From the NCBI GenBank assembly GCA_030998225.1, contig JAPYXD010000754.1, positions 992,001 to 1,056,000 on the forward strand: 64,000 nt of DNA. Direction: 5' to 3'. A model generated the notes under the pieces. The model was not told where the DNA came from. It did no database searches and saw only the letters and a list, made by a program, of their open reading frames with translations. The DNA is from Diplolepis rosae. Its lineage: Eukaryota > Arthropoda > Insecta > Hymenoptera > Diplolepididae. Positions within the stretch are counted from its first letter, which is position 1; the number at the start of each line of letters is the position of its first letter. Position numbers and translations under genes: made by a program. Below, one piece after another: positions 41,316 to 54,700 of the stretch.

Positions 41316-43570
41316 TATTACAGCTAAAAATGTTTATAAAAAAAACTTTGAATTTTCGAAAAAATATGAATAACTTCACCAGTTTAAAAACGTCTTTAAT
41401 CTTATTTCCGGATTTGAAATAATTAATAAAAACTGGATAAGCAAAAAAAAAGAAAAGTTCAATTACAAAAGTGGTAAATACTTTATGCTAATTCACACTA
41501 AATTATTTCTTTTCCTTGAAGAAAAGCCATACAACTATCTAAGCGAAAGTACGCAAGTAAGCAGTTATAAAATGGAAAATAATATTTTGCTATATTCCAT
41601 ATAAAAACAGGAAAAAGTGGACTGTCAGTATACCTTTTTTTATATGTCAAAAAAGTTTTTTTTTACTAAATTTGACACTCCTGCTGATATTTAAAATTTC
41701 CACGAGTAATATTTGTCCCTAAATTGAAATTTTACAACTTGGGAAATTTTCTGCCCAAAAATAACTTCAATATAAATCAATAAGAAATATCCAAAGAATT
41801 AACTGTTTACTATTCTGGAAATAATTTATTCTAACAAGTAGCTAAATTGCATTAAGAATCGCAGATTGTATTGTCTGATTAATACCCCTCATCGTGTTAA
41901 TTAAGGTTTGGGCTGACCTTCTATTGGAACGCAATCAGGCTTGATTGCCCTAAGGACTTAATGGCGTGGCTTAATTGTCATCAAGCTGGTTCAAGCTCGA
42001 GCTTCGAGATGTTATAAGAAAAAAGAAGACGAAATTAAAGAGGGACTTGACTTTGAACACTCAAAGAAATATTTGGCTGAACCCAATAAATTTTGTTTGA
42101 CTTAAACAAAGGTCTGGGTTTCATTTAGAAAATTGTTTAGTTAGATCAAGTATATTTTTTTCAGGGAGAAGTATATTTTTCCTTCTTCAAAACTCTAAAT
42201 TTTAATTACTTGCTTATAAATAAAATACCCATATAATTTATCTATTATTTCTCATCAAAGCCTTATTTATCACAAACGGGTTTCGAACATTTCAAAGTAA
42301 AGTTTTATGTTTGTTAGTATTTTAATTTCCTTTGCTTGCAGTTGTAACTGTCTCGCTTAGTGCTCGACTCATGTGCCTTTGTCTTTCACTAAATACTTTT
42401 CTTTGTGTACGATATGCTTAATTAAAACAACAAATGATGAGATTCACGCTAAAACTTCAAGTTACCATACATTGTTAAATTGTTGTTAACACATTCTAAA
42501 ATTTCATATGTATGAGAGAGATACTACATGTAAGGTGAGTAATTTATTTTAAAAATTATGTTTATATATTTTATCAATTTAAAATATATTTATGGGAAAT
42601 TGTCCTAATTGAAAAAAATTATAAAACTATAGATTTAAAATAAGTGAGCTTCATTGGATTCATTTTCAATTTTGGATTTTTTTACACTTATTTCCCGATT
42701 TTATTCCAATTTATCAAAATATTAACATGGGTCAAACCATATGAAAATTTCAAGCTCAGTAAATTTTTTTTATTTAGTCAAAATTCTGAAAGTTACAAAA
42801 TCTGTATGTTACAGAGGTAACGTGAAATTTGACGATATTCATGATGTTTTTGAGTAAAGGTATCTTAAGTTTGAGAAAATTGTACTAAATTTGTTGAGAT
42901 TTTTCTTAATATTATGAAAGTCAAGTGAATTTTTATAAATAAAATTTATCTTTAAATTACCAAACTGCAACAGAATTTTTATAAAATTTATCATAAAATT
43001 ACGAAACTGCAAAAAAAATTTCAGTTACATGTAAATGCTTGAAATTCCATTTACCCAAAACGTCAAATTATTCCTGTTACAAGTTTCAGAACTTCCAGAT
43101 ACAAGTATCAGAATATTGAATACTTTGTAACCAAAAATTAAGAAATTGTTTCTTGAATTTACGAAAAAGTAATTGAATTATCTGAAATTTTATCTTCATT
43201 TTATGAAATTGAAACTGAATAACACTTAATTACGAGTTTCAGGAAATTACGATAGAAATTTCTAACAGTGTACACTGTTAGAAATGTTCGGAAAAATACA
43301 AAATACTTTTGTCAAAAAGGTAATATGAAATTTGACGATATTTATGATATTTTTGAGTAAAGGTATTTTTAAAAAAAATCTGATAATTCTGAAAACTCAA
43401 CATTTTTGGAGGAATAAAAATCGCAGTCGGTAGAATATTTCAAAAATAACCATTTCTTAGTTTTAAACAAAATTTTTTGCTTTCTTAATCAAATTACAAG
43501 TTACATTACTAACTTGATCATAATTAAATATTCTTTCTAAACTGACATTATTAATTAAGGGACCATTCTA
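41316..43570. other. AT-rich DNA with repeat fragments, no gene recognised
   Basis: A TTTGGCTGAACCCAA-type fragment lies at about 42060-42175. A segment at about 42980-43135 resembles the Penelope-like tail near 390-630 (CATTTACCCAAAACGT and TACAAGTTTCAGAACTTCCAG words). Two direct copies of a GAAATTTGACGATATT-TATGAT phrase lie near 42823 and 43326, ~503 bp apart. Confidence 0.4.
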
Positions 43571-43572
43571 CT

Positions 43573-44268
43573 TTGACGGACTGAAAAATTGCCAGCTTTC
43601 ATGATTTTTTTTCAAAGAATAACATAAACAATCATTCTAACATTTTTTGTATTTATTAGAAGCACTCATATCTTATACAAAAAAAATATTCGTAATGTAA
43701 ATTTTTCATTTCTTAAATAAATTAAGTGATAGTCCAAGAGGCCTCCTTTAAAAATTGACGCTTGATGGTGCGAATTCACGGGGCCGTTAAAATGATCTGA
43801 AATCAGTAATCAATAGTAATTATCAGTCTGTATAAATGACTCTATCCACCTATGGAAGCTTTCTTCTTTATTCAAAAAATTCAATTTGTTATAAATAAAA
43901 AATTTCCAGAAAGCTGGAGGAAAATTCGACATCAAATTTTCATAAGATCGCCATTTAGTTAATTTTTACTAAAAAAAAAACTTCCATAAGCGGATAGCGA
44001 CATTTATACAGATTAATAATCACTATTGATTTTTTATTTCAGACCATTTTAACCGGCCCGGGAATTCGCATCATCGAGCGGTGATTTTTAAAGGAGGCAT
44101 CTTGGATCATCATCTAATTTATTTGAAAAATAAGAAATTTACTTTACAAATATTTTTTGTATCAGGTATAAGTGCTCCTAATAATTACAAAAAATATAAG
44201 ATCGATTATTGATCTTATTTATTGAAAAAAAATCATGAAAAATTGCAATTTTCTAGTCAATCGTCAAT
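43573..44268. mobile_element. ~700 bp fold-back element, ~285 bp arms
   Basis: The left arm (43573 to about 43858) and right arm (about 43985 to 44268) mirror each other. Shared blocks are TTGACGG/CGTCAA, CATGATTTTTTTTCAA, TACAAAAAAAATATTCGTAA, GGCCTCCTTTAAAAATTGACG and TTAAAATGATCTGAAAT. Divergence between the arms is moderate. There is no coding region and the target duplication is not clear. Confidence 0.75.
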
Positions 44269-45382
44269 TTTTTTTTTATTTTGAATTTTCTATCAATCTA
44301 TTCACTTTTTAATCATACGTATATATACATAATTATTGCAGAGAACGCAAGACTTATAATGAAATACAATAAAAAAAACAGCTATGCTTGAATATAACCG
44401 ATTTTGACTAAACGCGATCAAGTTTATGCATTAGAACAAACATGTGGAAAGATAGCAAAAAATTCGAATTGAAAAATAAAGAGCACCAAAAAATACACTC
44501 AATTAACTTCATATGGGACTTTGGATAAATTTCGATTGATCGGACTTTAGATAGATAGGAAAACGACTATTTTCATGCAGATGTAGCACCAAGAGGAATA
44601 TTTAGGTCATTTGGTCCTTAATCGATGTAAGCGGTGTGCAAAGACCAAGTAACGCATGAATGCATCTGTCCTATGAACCTAGACATAGAAACACACACAT
44701 TACTTAACTTCAACGTAAAGATATGTGTACACAGTCTTGGTGCATTATGTTATCTGGGATTTCATATATCCTGCTGACACCCCTGACACCATCACGTTTC
44801 GTCAGGTTAGAGTGACATACTCCAAAGATGGTCACGAGGGAAACCAACCACCTATACTATAGGAACAGATTACTCCAAATACTAATGCAGTTTCCCAAGC
44901 GTGATTTCGTGATTGCGTTAGCAGCGCTAAGATTTACGAGCAGACAAATGTTACACACTAAGTATCTACTGGAATGTAATTGGATTAGCGCAGCCTATTT
45001 AATAATTCTATTTGTTCGAATATGGACATGTAAAAAGCCGGGTGACCGTTTTCATCGACGAAAATAATTCCCGGTCATCGAATATTTTTTCCCTGTCATT
45101 TATAAAATAATTTATGATAAATGACAGTTAACGTAATGGGTTTTTGAAACTTTAAAATACTTTTTATTTATTATTCACACTCCTGCACTCAAGTTGCTTG
45201 CTCGCTTTGCACAAATAAGGAGGGCATTTCAAAACGCATAATATAATATATAAGCAAACAACTTTATGTAACACATTTAAAGAAATCAAAATCGTTTTTT
45301 ATTAAAAATTTTAAAAAATCCCCGGTCATTTCCCAGTTTTCCCGGTTTCCAGGTACAGCGGCCACCTTGTAGATGGGTGAGC
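44269..45382. other. Satellite-flanking DNA, no gene recognised
   Basis: It contains a 79-codon plus-strand frame at 44828-45067 without recognisable domain. GGGTGACCG and CCCGGTCAT words near 45042-45080, and CCCCGGTCATTTCCCAG-TTTTCCCGG with GGCCACC at 45321-45367, look like ends of an interspersed element adjoining the satellite. Confidence 0.35.
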
Positions 45383-48300
45383 GTAGTCGCTGAAGCCGTA
45401 GTACCCACTTGACCAATTTTCGCGGCTTTGACCTATTGTAAGATCTGTCTGGTTGGATCAACTTGCTTGGGAAGGTACTCAGGTCAAAGCTGTGAGTCTC
45501 GAGAGTGAGCTGGAACTCAGTAGAGGTGGATATAGGGTATAGACGACTCAGGAGGTCACTGAAGCCGTAGTACCCACTTGTCCAATTTTCGCGGCTTTGG
45601 CCTATTGTACGTTCTGTCTGGTTGGGTCCAGGTGCTTGGGAAGGTACTCAGGTCAAAGCTGTGAGTCTCGAGAGTGAGCTGGAACTCAGTAGAGGTGGAT
45701 ATAGGGTATAGACGACTCAGGAGGTCACTGAAGCCGTAGTACCCACTTGTCCAATTTTCGCGGCTTTGGCCTATTGTAAGTTCTGTCTGGTTGGGTCGAG
45801 GTGCTTGGGAAGGTACTCAGGTCAAAGCTGTAAGTCTCGAGAGTCAGATGAAACTTAGTAGAGGTAGATGTCTGATATAGATGGCTCAGGATAGTCGCTG
45901 AAGCCGTAGTACCCACTTGTCCAATTTTCGCGGCTTTGGCCTATTGTACGTTCTGTCTGGTTGGGTCCAGGTGCTTGGGAAGGTACTCAGGTCAAAGCTG
46001 TGAGTCTCGAGAGTCAGCTGGAACTGAGTAGAGGTAGATATATGGTATAAATGGCTCAGGATAGTCGCTGAAGTCGTAGTACCCACTTGACCAATTTTCG
46101 CGGCTTTGACCTATTGTAAGATCTGTCTGGTTGGATCAACTTGCTTGGGAAGGTACTCAGGTCAAAGCTGTGAGTCTCGAGAGTCAGATGAAACTTAGTA
46201 GAGGTAGATGTCTGATATAGATGGCTCAGGATAGTCGCTGAAGCCGTAGTACCCAATTGTCTAATTTTCGCGGCTTTGGCCTATTGTACGTTCTGTCTGG
46301 TTGGGTCCAGGTGCTTGAAAAGGTACTCAGGTCAAAGCTGTAAGTCTCGAGAGTCAGCTGGAACTCAGTAGAGGTAGATATATGGTATAAATGGCTCAGG
46401 ATAGTCGCTGAAGCCGTAGTACCCACTTGTCCAATTTTCGCGGCTTTGGCCTATTGTACGTTCTGTCTGGTTGGGTCCAGGTGCTTGGGAAGGTACTCAG
46501 GTCAAAGCTGTGAGTCTCGAGAGTGAGCTGGAACTCAGTAGAGGTGGATATAGGGTATAGACGACTCAGGAGGTCACTGAAGCCGTAGTACCCACTTGTC
46601 CAATTTTCGCGGCTTTGGCCTATTGTAAGTTCTGTCTGGTTGGGTCGAGGTGCTTGGGAAGGTACTCAGGTCAAAGCTGTGAGTCTCGAGAGTCAAAATG
46701 GAACTTAGTAGAGGTAGATGTCTGATATAGATGGCTCAGGATAGTCGCTGAAGCCGTAGTACCCACTTGTCCAATTTTCGCGGCTTTGGCCTATTGTAAG
46801 ATCTGTCTGGTTGGGTCGAGGTGCTTGGAAAGGTACTCAGGTCAAAGCTGTGAGTCTCTAGAGTCAGCTGGAAATCAGTAGTGGGAGATATATGGTATAA
46901 ATGGCTCAGGATAGTCGCTGAAGTCGTAGTACCCACTTGTCCAATTTTCGCGGCTTTGGCCTATTGTACGTTCTGTCTGGTTGGGTCCAGGTGCTTGGGA
47001 AGGTACTCAGGTCAAAGCTGTGAGTCTCGAGAGTCAGCTGGAACTTAGTAGAGGTAGATGTCTGATATAGATGGCTCAGGATAGTCGCTGAAGCCGTAGT
47101 ACCCACTTGACCAATTTTCGCGGCTTTGACCTATTGTAAGATCTGTCTGGTTGGGTCGAGGTGCTTGGGAAGGTACTCAGGTCAAAGCTGTGAGTCTCGA
47201 GAGTCAGCTGGAACTCAGTAGAGGTAGATATATGGTATAAATGGCTCAGGATAGTCGCTGAAGCCGTAGTACCCACTGGTCCAATTTTCGCGGCTTTGGC
47301 CTATTGTACGTTCTGTCTGGTTGGGTCCAGGTGCTTGGGACTGTACTCAGGTCAAAGCTGTAAGTCTCGAGAGTCAGATGGAACTTAGTAGAGGTAGATG
47401 TCTGATATAGATGGCTCAGGATGGTCTCTGAATCCGTAGTACCCACTTGTCCAATTTTCGCGGCTTTGGCCTATTGTAAGTTCTGTCTGGTTGGGTCGAG
47501 GTGCTTGGGAAGGTACTCAGGTCAAAGCTGTAAGTCTCGAGAGTCAGATGTAACTGAGTAGAGGTAGATGTCTGATATAGATGGCTCAGGATAGTCGCTG
47601 AAGTCGTAGTACCCACTTGTCCAATTTTCGCGGCTTTGGCCTATTGTAAGTTCTGTCTGGTTGGGTCGAGGTGCTTGGTAAGGTACTCAGGTCAAAGCTG
47701 TAAGTCTCGAGAGTCAGCTGGAACTGAGTAGAGGTAGATGTCTGATATAGATGGCTCAGGATAGTCGCTGAAGCCGTAGTACCCACTTGTCCAATTTTCG
47801 CGGCTTTGGCCTATTGTAAGATCTGTCTGGTTGGGTCGAGGTGCTTGGAAAGGTACTAAGGTCAAAGTTGTGAGTCTCGAGAGTCAGCTGGAACTCAGCA
47901 GAGGTAGATATATGGTATAAATGGCTCAGGATGGTCACTGAAGCCGTAGTACCCACTTAACCAATTTTCGCGGCTTTGGCCTATTGTACGTTCTGTCTGG
48001 TTGGGTCGAGGTGCTTGGGAAGGTACTCAGGTCAAAGCTGTAAGTCTCGAGAGTCAGATGGAACTTAGTAGAGGTAGATGTCTGATATAGATGGCTCAGG
48101 ATAGTCGCTGAAGCCGTAGTACCCACTTGTCCAATTTTCGCGGCTTTGGCCTATTGTAAGTTCTGTCTGGTTGGGTCGAGGTGCTTGGGAAGGTACTCAG
48201 GTCAAAGCTGTAAGTCTCGAGAGTCAGATGGAACTGAGTAGAGGTAGATGTCTGATATAGATGGCTCAGGATAGTCGCTGAAGCCGTAGTACCCACTTGT

Positions 48301-51300
48301 CCAATTTTCTCGGCTTTGGCCTATTGTACGTTCTGTCTGGTTGGGTCCACGTGCTTGGGAAGGTACTCAGGTCAAAGCTGTGAGTCTCGAGAGTCAGCTG
48401 GAACTCAGTAGAGGTAGATATATGGTATAAATGGCTCAGGATAGTCGCTGAAGTCGTAGTACCCACTTGTCCAATTTTCGCGGCTTTGGCCTATTGTAAG
48501 TTCTGTCTAGTTGGGTCCAGGTGCTTGGAAAGGTACTCAGGTCAAAGCTGTAAGTCTCGAGAGTCAGCTGGAACTGAGTAGAGGTAGATATATGGTATAA
48601 ATGGCTCAGGATAGTCGCTGAAGTCGTAGTACCCACTTGTCCAATTTTCGCGGCTTTGGCCTATTGTACGTTCTGTCTGGTTGGGTCGAGGTGCTTGGGA
48701 AGGTACTCAGGTCAAAGCTGTGAGTCTCGAGAGTCAGCTGGAACTCAGTAGAGGTAGATATATGGTATAAATGGCTCAGGATAGTCGCTGAAGCCGTAGT
48801 ACCCACTTGTCCAATTTTCGCGGCTTTGGCCTATTGTACGTTCTGTCTGGTTGGGTCCAGGTGCTTGGGACGGTACTCAGGTCAAAGCTGTAAGTCTCGA
48901 GAGTCAGATGTAACTTAGTAGAGGTAGATTTCTGTTATAGATGGCTCAGGATAGTCGCTGAAGCCGTAGTACCCACTTGTCCAATTTTCGCGGCTTTGGC
49001 CTATTGTACGTTCTGTCTGGTTGGGTCGAGGTGCTTGGGAAGGTACTCAGGTCAAAGCTGTGAGTCTCGAGAGTCAGCTGGAACTTAGTAGAGGTAGATG
49101 TCTGATATAGATGGCTCAGGATAGTCGCTGAAGTCGTAGTACCCACTTGTCCAATTTTCGCGGCTTTGGCCTATTGTAAGTTCTGTCTGGTTGGGTCCAG
49201 GTGCTTGGGAAGGTACTCAGGTCAAAGCTGTAAGTCTCGAGAGTCAGATGAAACTTAGTAGAGGTAGATGTCTGATATAGATGGCTCAGGATAGTCGCTG
49301 AAGCCGTAGTACCCACTTGTCCAATTTTCGCGGCTTTGGCCTATTGTAAGATCTGTCTGGTTGGATCAACTTGCTTGGGAAGGTACTCAGGTCAAAGCTG
49401 TGAGTCTCGAGAGTGAGCTGGAACTCAGTAGAGGGAGATATATGGTATAAATGGCTCAGGATAGTCCCTGAAGCCGTAGTACCCACTTGTCCAATTTTCG
49501 CGGCTTTGGCCTATTGTAAGTTCTGTCTGGTTGGGTCGAGGTGCTTGGGAAGGTACTCAGGTCAAAGCTGTAAGTCTCGAGAGTCAGATGAAACTTAGTA
49601 GAGGTAGATGTCTGATATAGATGGCTCAGGATAGTCGCTGAAGCCGTAGTACCCACTTGTCCAATTTTCTCGGCTTTGGCCTATTGTAAGTTCTGTCTGG
49701 TTGGGTCCAGGTGCTTGGTAAGGTACTCAGGTCAAAGCTGTAAGTCTCGAGAGTCAGATGTAACTGAGTAGAGGTAGAAATCTGGTATAGATGGCTCAGG
49801 ATAGTCGCTGAAGCCGTAGTACCCACTTGTCCAATTTTCGCGGCTTTGGCCTATTGTAAGTTCTGTCTAGTTGGGTCCAGGTGCTTGGAAAGGTACTCAG
49901 GTCAAAGCTGTAAGTCTCGAGAGTCAGCTGGAACTGAGTAGAGGTAGATATATGGTATAAATGGCTCAGGATAGTCGCTGAAGTCGTAGTACCCAATTGT
50001 CCAATTTTCGCGGCTTTGGCCTATTGTACGTTCTGTCTGGTTGGGTCCAGGTGCTTGGGAAGGTACTCAGGTCAAAGCTGTGAGTCTCGAGATTCAGATG
50101 GAACTCAGCAGAGGTAGATATATGGTATAGATGGCTCAGGTTAGTCGCTGAAGTCGTAGTACCCACTTGTCCAATTTTCGCGGCTTTGGCCTATTGTAAG
50201 TTCTGTCTGGTTGGGTCGAGGTGCTTGGGAAGGTACTCAGGTCAAAGCTGTAAGTCTCGAGAGTCAGATGAAACTTAGTAGAGGTAGATGTCTGATATAG
50301 ATGGCTCAGGGAATTCGCTGAAGCCGTAGTACCCACTTGTCCAATTTTCGCGGCTTTGGCCTATTGTAAGTTCTGTCTAGTTGGGTCCAGGTGCTTGGAA
50401 AGGTACTCAGGTCAAAGCTGTAAGTCTCGAGAGTCAGCTGGAACTGAGTAGAGGTAGATGTCTGATATAGATGGCTCAGGATAGTCGCTGAAGCCGTAGT
50501 ACCCACTTGTCCAATTTTCGCGGCTTTGGCCTATTGTAAGATCTGTCTGGTTGGGTCGAGGTGCTTGGAAAGGTACTCAGGTCAAAGCTGTAAGTCTCGA
50601 GATTCAGATGGAACTTAGTAGAGGTAGATGTCTGATATAGATGGCTCAGGATAGTCGCTGAAGCCGTAGTACCCACTTGTCCAATTTTCGCGGCTTTGGC
50701 CTATTGTAAGATCTGTCTGGTTGGGTCGAGGTGCTTGGGAAGGTACTCAGGTCAAAGCTGTAAGTCTCGAGAGTCAGATGAAACTTAGTAGAGGTAGATG
50801 TCTGATATAGATGGCTCAGGATAGTCGCTGAAGCCGTAGTACCCACTTGTCCAATTTTCGCGGCTTTGGCCTATTGTACGTTCTGTCTGGTTGGGTCGAG
50901 GTGCTTGGGAAGGTACTCAGGTCAAAGCTGTGAGTCTCGAGAGTCAGCTGGAACTCAGTAGAGGTAGATATATGGTATAAATGGCTCAGGATAGTCGCTG
51001 AAGCCGTAGTACCCACTTGTCCAATTTTCGCGGCTTTGGCCTATTGTAAGTTCTGTCTGGTTGGGTCGAGGTGCTTGGGAAGGTACTCAGGTCAAAGCTG
51101 TGAGTCTCGAGAGTCAGCTGGAACTCAGTAGAGGTAGATATATGGTATAAATGGCTCAGGATAGTCGCTGAAGCCGTAGTACCCACTTGTCCAATTTTCG
51201 CGGCTTTGGCCTATTGTACGTTCTGTCTGGTTGAGTCGAGGTGCTTGGGAAGGTACTCAGGTCAAAGCTGTGAGTCTCGAGAGTCAGCTGGAACTCAGTA

Positions 51301-51310
51301 GAGGTAGATA

Positions 51311-51653
51311 AAGGGTTTCCCAATAGGGGTGATATGATTTTGAATGTCCCTATCGGGCTCATTTGAACTGAAATTTTTGACGTCTGCTGTCAGTTGTGAT
51401 CAGTAAGGTTTGCCATTTAATCATGAGTAGTTTCACGCTTCCACAACGTTTGGAAATTGTCCAATTATTTTATCAAAATTCGAGAAGTTTTGTCGGTGTT
51501 CAAAGAGCATATCGTGCAAAATATGGTCGTCATTCTGCTCCATCCGCGCTCTCAATACGTCGAATAATCGATAAGTTGGAGAGTGAATTTACTCTATTGG
51601 ATACTAAGCCTAAAAATCGTATGCGTACCGCACGTTCTACACAGAATATAGCC
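51311..51653 (+). mobile_element. 5' end of a rosa-like transposon captured in the satellite, copy 1
   Basis: 343 bp of foreign sequence begins AAGGGTTTCCCAATAGGGGT right after a satellite TAGAGGTAGATA and ends ...ACAGAATATAGCC before satellite GCCTATTGTA. About 70 bp of the expected monomer is missing at the junction, so the far part of the transposon was lost together with satellite DNA. It contains the start of a transposase gene. Confidence 0.8.
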
Positions 51654-51731
51654 GCCTATTGTACGTTCTGTCTGGTTGGGTCCAGATGCTTGGGAAGCTA
51701 CTCAGGTCAAAGCTGTGCGTCTCGAGAGTGA
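51423..51731 (+). pseudogene. Rosa-like transposase N-terminus running into satellite, copy 1
   Basis: From ATG at 51423 it reads M-S-S-F-T-L-P-Q-R-L-E-I-V-Q-L-F-Y-Q-N-S-R-S-F, R-A-Y-R-A-K-Y-G-R-H-S-A-P-S, I-R-R-I-I-D-K-L-E-S-E-F-T and R-T-A-R-S-T-Q-N-I-A-A. This is the helix-turn-helix DNA-binding start typical of DD41D/rosa-like transposases. After N-I-A-A the frame continues by chance about 25 codons into satellite. An in-frame ATG at 51396 exists but lies in the untranslated end. The catalytic domain is absent, but the visible part has no disabling mutation. Confidence 0.75.
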
Positions 51732-54700
51732 GCTGGAACTCAGTAGAGGTGGATATAGGGTATAGACGGCTCAGGATGGTCACTGAAGCCGTAGTACCCA
51801 CTTGTCCAATTTTCGCGGCTTTGGCCTATTGTAAGTTCTGTCTGGTTGGATCAACTTGCTTGGGAAGGTACTCAGGTCAAAGCTGTAAGTCTCGAGAGTC
51901 AGATGAAACTTAGTAGAGGTAGATGTCTGATATAGATGGCTCAGGATAGTCGCTGAAGCCGTAGTACCCACTTGTCCAATTTTCGCGGCTTTGGCCTATT
52001 GTACGTTCTGTCTGGTTGGGTCCAGGTGCTTGGGAAGGTACTCAGGTCAAAGCTGTAAGTCTCGAGAGTCAGCTGGAACTCAGTAGAGGTAGATATATGG
52101 TATAAATGGCTCAGGATAGTCGCTGAAGCCGTAGTACCCACTTGTCCAATTTTCGCGGCTTTGGCCTATTGTACGTTCTGTCTGGTTGGGTCGAGGTGCT
52201 TGGGAAGGTACTCAGGTCAAAGCTGTGAGTCTCGAGAGTGAGCTGGAACTCAGTAGAGGTGGATATAGGGTATAGACGACTCAGGAGGTCACTGAAGCCG
52301 TAGTACCCACTTGTCCAATTTTCGCGGCTTTGGCCTATTGTACGTTCTGTCTGGTTGGGTCGAGGTGCTTGGGAAGGTACTCAGGTCAAAGCTGTGAGTC
52401 TCGAGAGTCAGATGAAACTTAGTAGAGGTAGATGTCTGATATAGATGGCTCAGGATAGTCGCTGAAGCCGTAGTACCCAATTGTCTAATTTTCGCGGCTT
52501 TGGCCTATTGTACGTTCTGTCTGGTTGGGTCGAGGTGCTTGGGAAGGTGCTCGGGTCAGAACTCGGAGTCTCGAGAGTCAGCTGGAACTCAGTAGAGGTA
52601 GATATATGGTATAAATGGCTCAGGATAGTCGCTGAAGTCGTAGTACCCACTTGTCCAATTTTCGCGGCTTTGGCCTATTGTAAGTTCTGTCTAGTTGGGT
52701 CCAGGTGCTTGGAAAGGTACTCAGGTCAAAGCTGTAAGTCTCGAGAGTCAGCTGGAACTTAGTAGAGGTAGATGTCTGATATAGATGGCTCAGGATAGTC
52801 GCTGAAGCCGTAGTACCCACTTGTCCAATTTTCGCGGCTTTGGCCTATTGTAAGTTCTGTCTGGTTGGGTCGAGGTGCTTGGGAAGGTACTCAGGTCAAA
52901 GCTGTGAGTCTCGAGAGTCAGCTGGAACTGAGTAGAGGTAGATATATGGTATAAATGGCGCAGGATAGTCGCTGAAGTCGTAGTACCCACTGGTCCAATT
53001 TTCGCGGCTTTGGCCTATTGTAAGTTCTGTCTGGTTGGGTCGAGGTGCTTGGGACTGTACTCAGGTCAAAGCTGTAAGTCTCGAGAGTCAGATGGAACTT
53101 AGTAGAGGTAGATGTCTGATATAGATGGCTCAGGATAGTCGCTGAAGCCGTAGTACCCACTTGTCCAATTTTCGCGGCTTTGGCCTATTGTACGTTCTGT
53201 CTGGTTGGGTCGAGGTGCTTGGGAAGGTACTCAGGTCAAAGCTGTGAGTCTCGAGAGTCAGATGGAACTTAGTAGAGGTAGATTTCTGTTATACATGGCT
53301 CAGGATAGTCGCTGAAGTCGTAGTACCCACTTGTCCAATTTTCGCGGCTTTGGCCTATTGTAAGTTCTGTCTGGTTGGGTCGAGGTGCTTGGGAAGGTAC
53401 TCAGGTCAAAGCTGTAAGTCTCGAGAGTCAGATGAAACTTAGTAGAGGTAGATGTCTGATATAGATGGCTCAGGATAGTCGCTGAAGCCGTAGTACCCAC
53501 TTGTCCAATTTTCGCGGCTTTGGGCTATTGTAAGATCTGTCTGGTTGGGTCGAGGTGCTTGGAAAGGTACTAAGGTCAAAGTTGTGAGTCTCGAGAGTCA
53601 GCTGGAACTCAGCAGAGGTAGATATATGGTATAAATGGCTCAGGATGGTCACTGAAGCCGTAGTACCCACTTAACCAATTTTCGCGGCTTTGGCCTATTG
53701 TAAGTTCTGTCTGGTTGGGTCGAGGTGCTTGGGAAGGTACTCAGGTCAAAGCTGTAAGTCTCGAGAGTCAGATGAAACTTAGTAGAGGTAGATGTCTGAT
53801 ATAGATGGCTCAGGATAGTCGCTGAAGCCGTAGTACCCACTTGTCCAATTTTCGCGGCTTTGGGCTATTGTAAGATCTGTCTGGTTGGGTCGAGGTGCTT
53901 GGGAAGGTACTCAGGTCAAAGCTGTAAGTCTCGAGAGTCAGATGGAGCTTAGTAGAGGTAGATGTCTGATATAGATGGCTCAGGATAGTCGCTGAAGTCG
54001 TAGTACCCACTTGTCCAATTTTCGCGGCTTTGGCCTATTGTAAGATCTGTCTGGTTGGGTCCAGGTGCTTGGGAAGGTACTCAGGTCAAAGCTGTGAGTC
54101 TCGAGAGTCAGCTGGAACTTAGTAGAGGTAGATATATGGTATAAATGGCTCAGGATAGTCGCTGAAGTCGTAGTACCCACTTGTCCAATTTTCGCGGCTT
54201 TGGCCTATTGTAAGTTCTGTCTAGTTGGGTCCAGGTGCTTGGAAAGGTACTCAGGTCAAAGCTGTAAGTCTCGAGAGTCAGCTGGAACTGAGTAGAGGTA
54301 GATATATGGTATAAATGGCTCAGGATAGTCGCTGAAGTCGTAGTACCCACTTGTCCAATTTTCGCGGCTTTGGCCTATTGTACGTTCTGTCTGGTTGGGT
54401 CGAGGTGCTTGGGAAGGTACTCAGGTCAAAGCTGTGAGTCTCGAGAGTCAGCTGGAACTCAGTAGAGGTAGATATATGGTATAAATGGCTCAGGATAGTC
54501 GCTGAAGTCGTAGTACCCACTTGTCCAATTTTCGCGGCTTTGGCCTATTGTACGTTCTGTCTGGTTGGGTCGAGGTGCTTGGGACTGTACTCAGGTCAAA
54601 GCTGTAAGTCTCGAGAGTCAGCTGGGACTTAGTAGAGGTAGATGTCTGATATAAATGGCTCAGGATAGTCGCTGAAGCCGTAGTACCCACTTGTCCAATT

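Noticed and set aside
44828..45067. 79-codon frame beside the satellite
   Set aside because: No motif, and it lies next to probable repeat ends. It is a plausible chance frame.
18381..45382. Upstream nAChR exons (short 45 bp and 110 bp type)
   Set aside because: No convincing match was seen by eye. Very short exons could have been missed.
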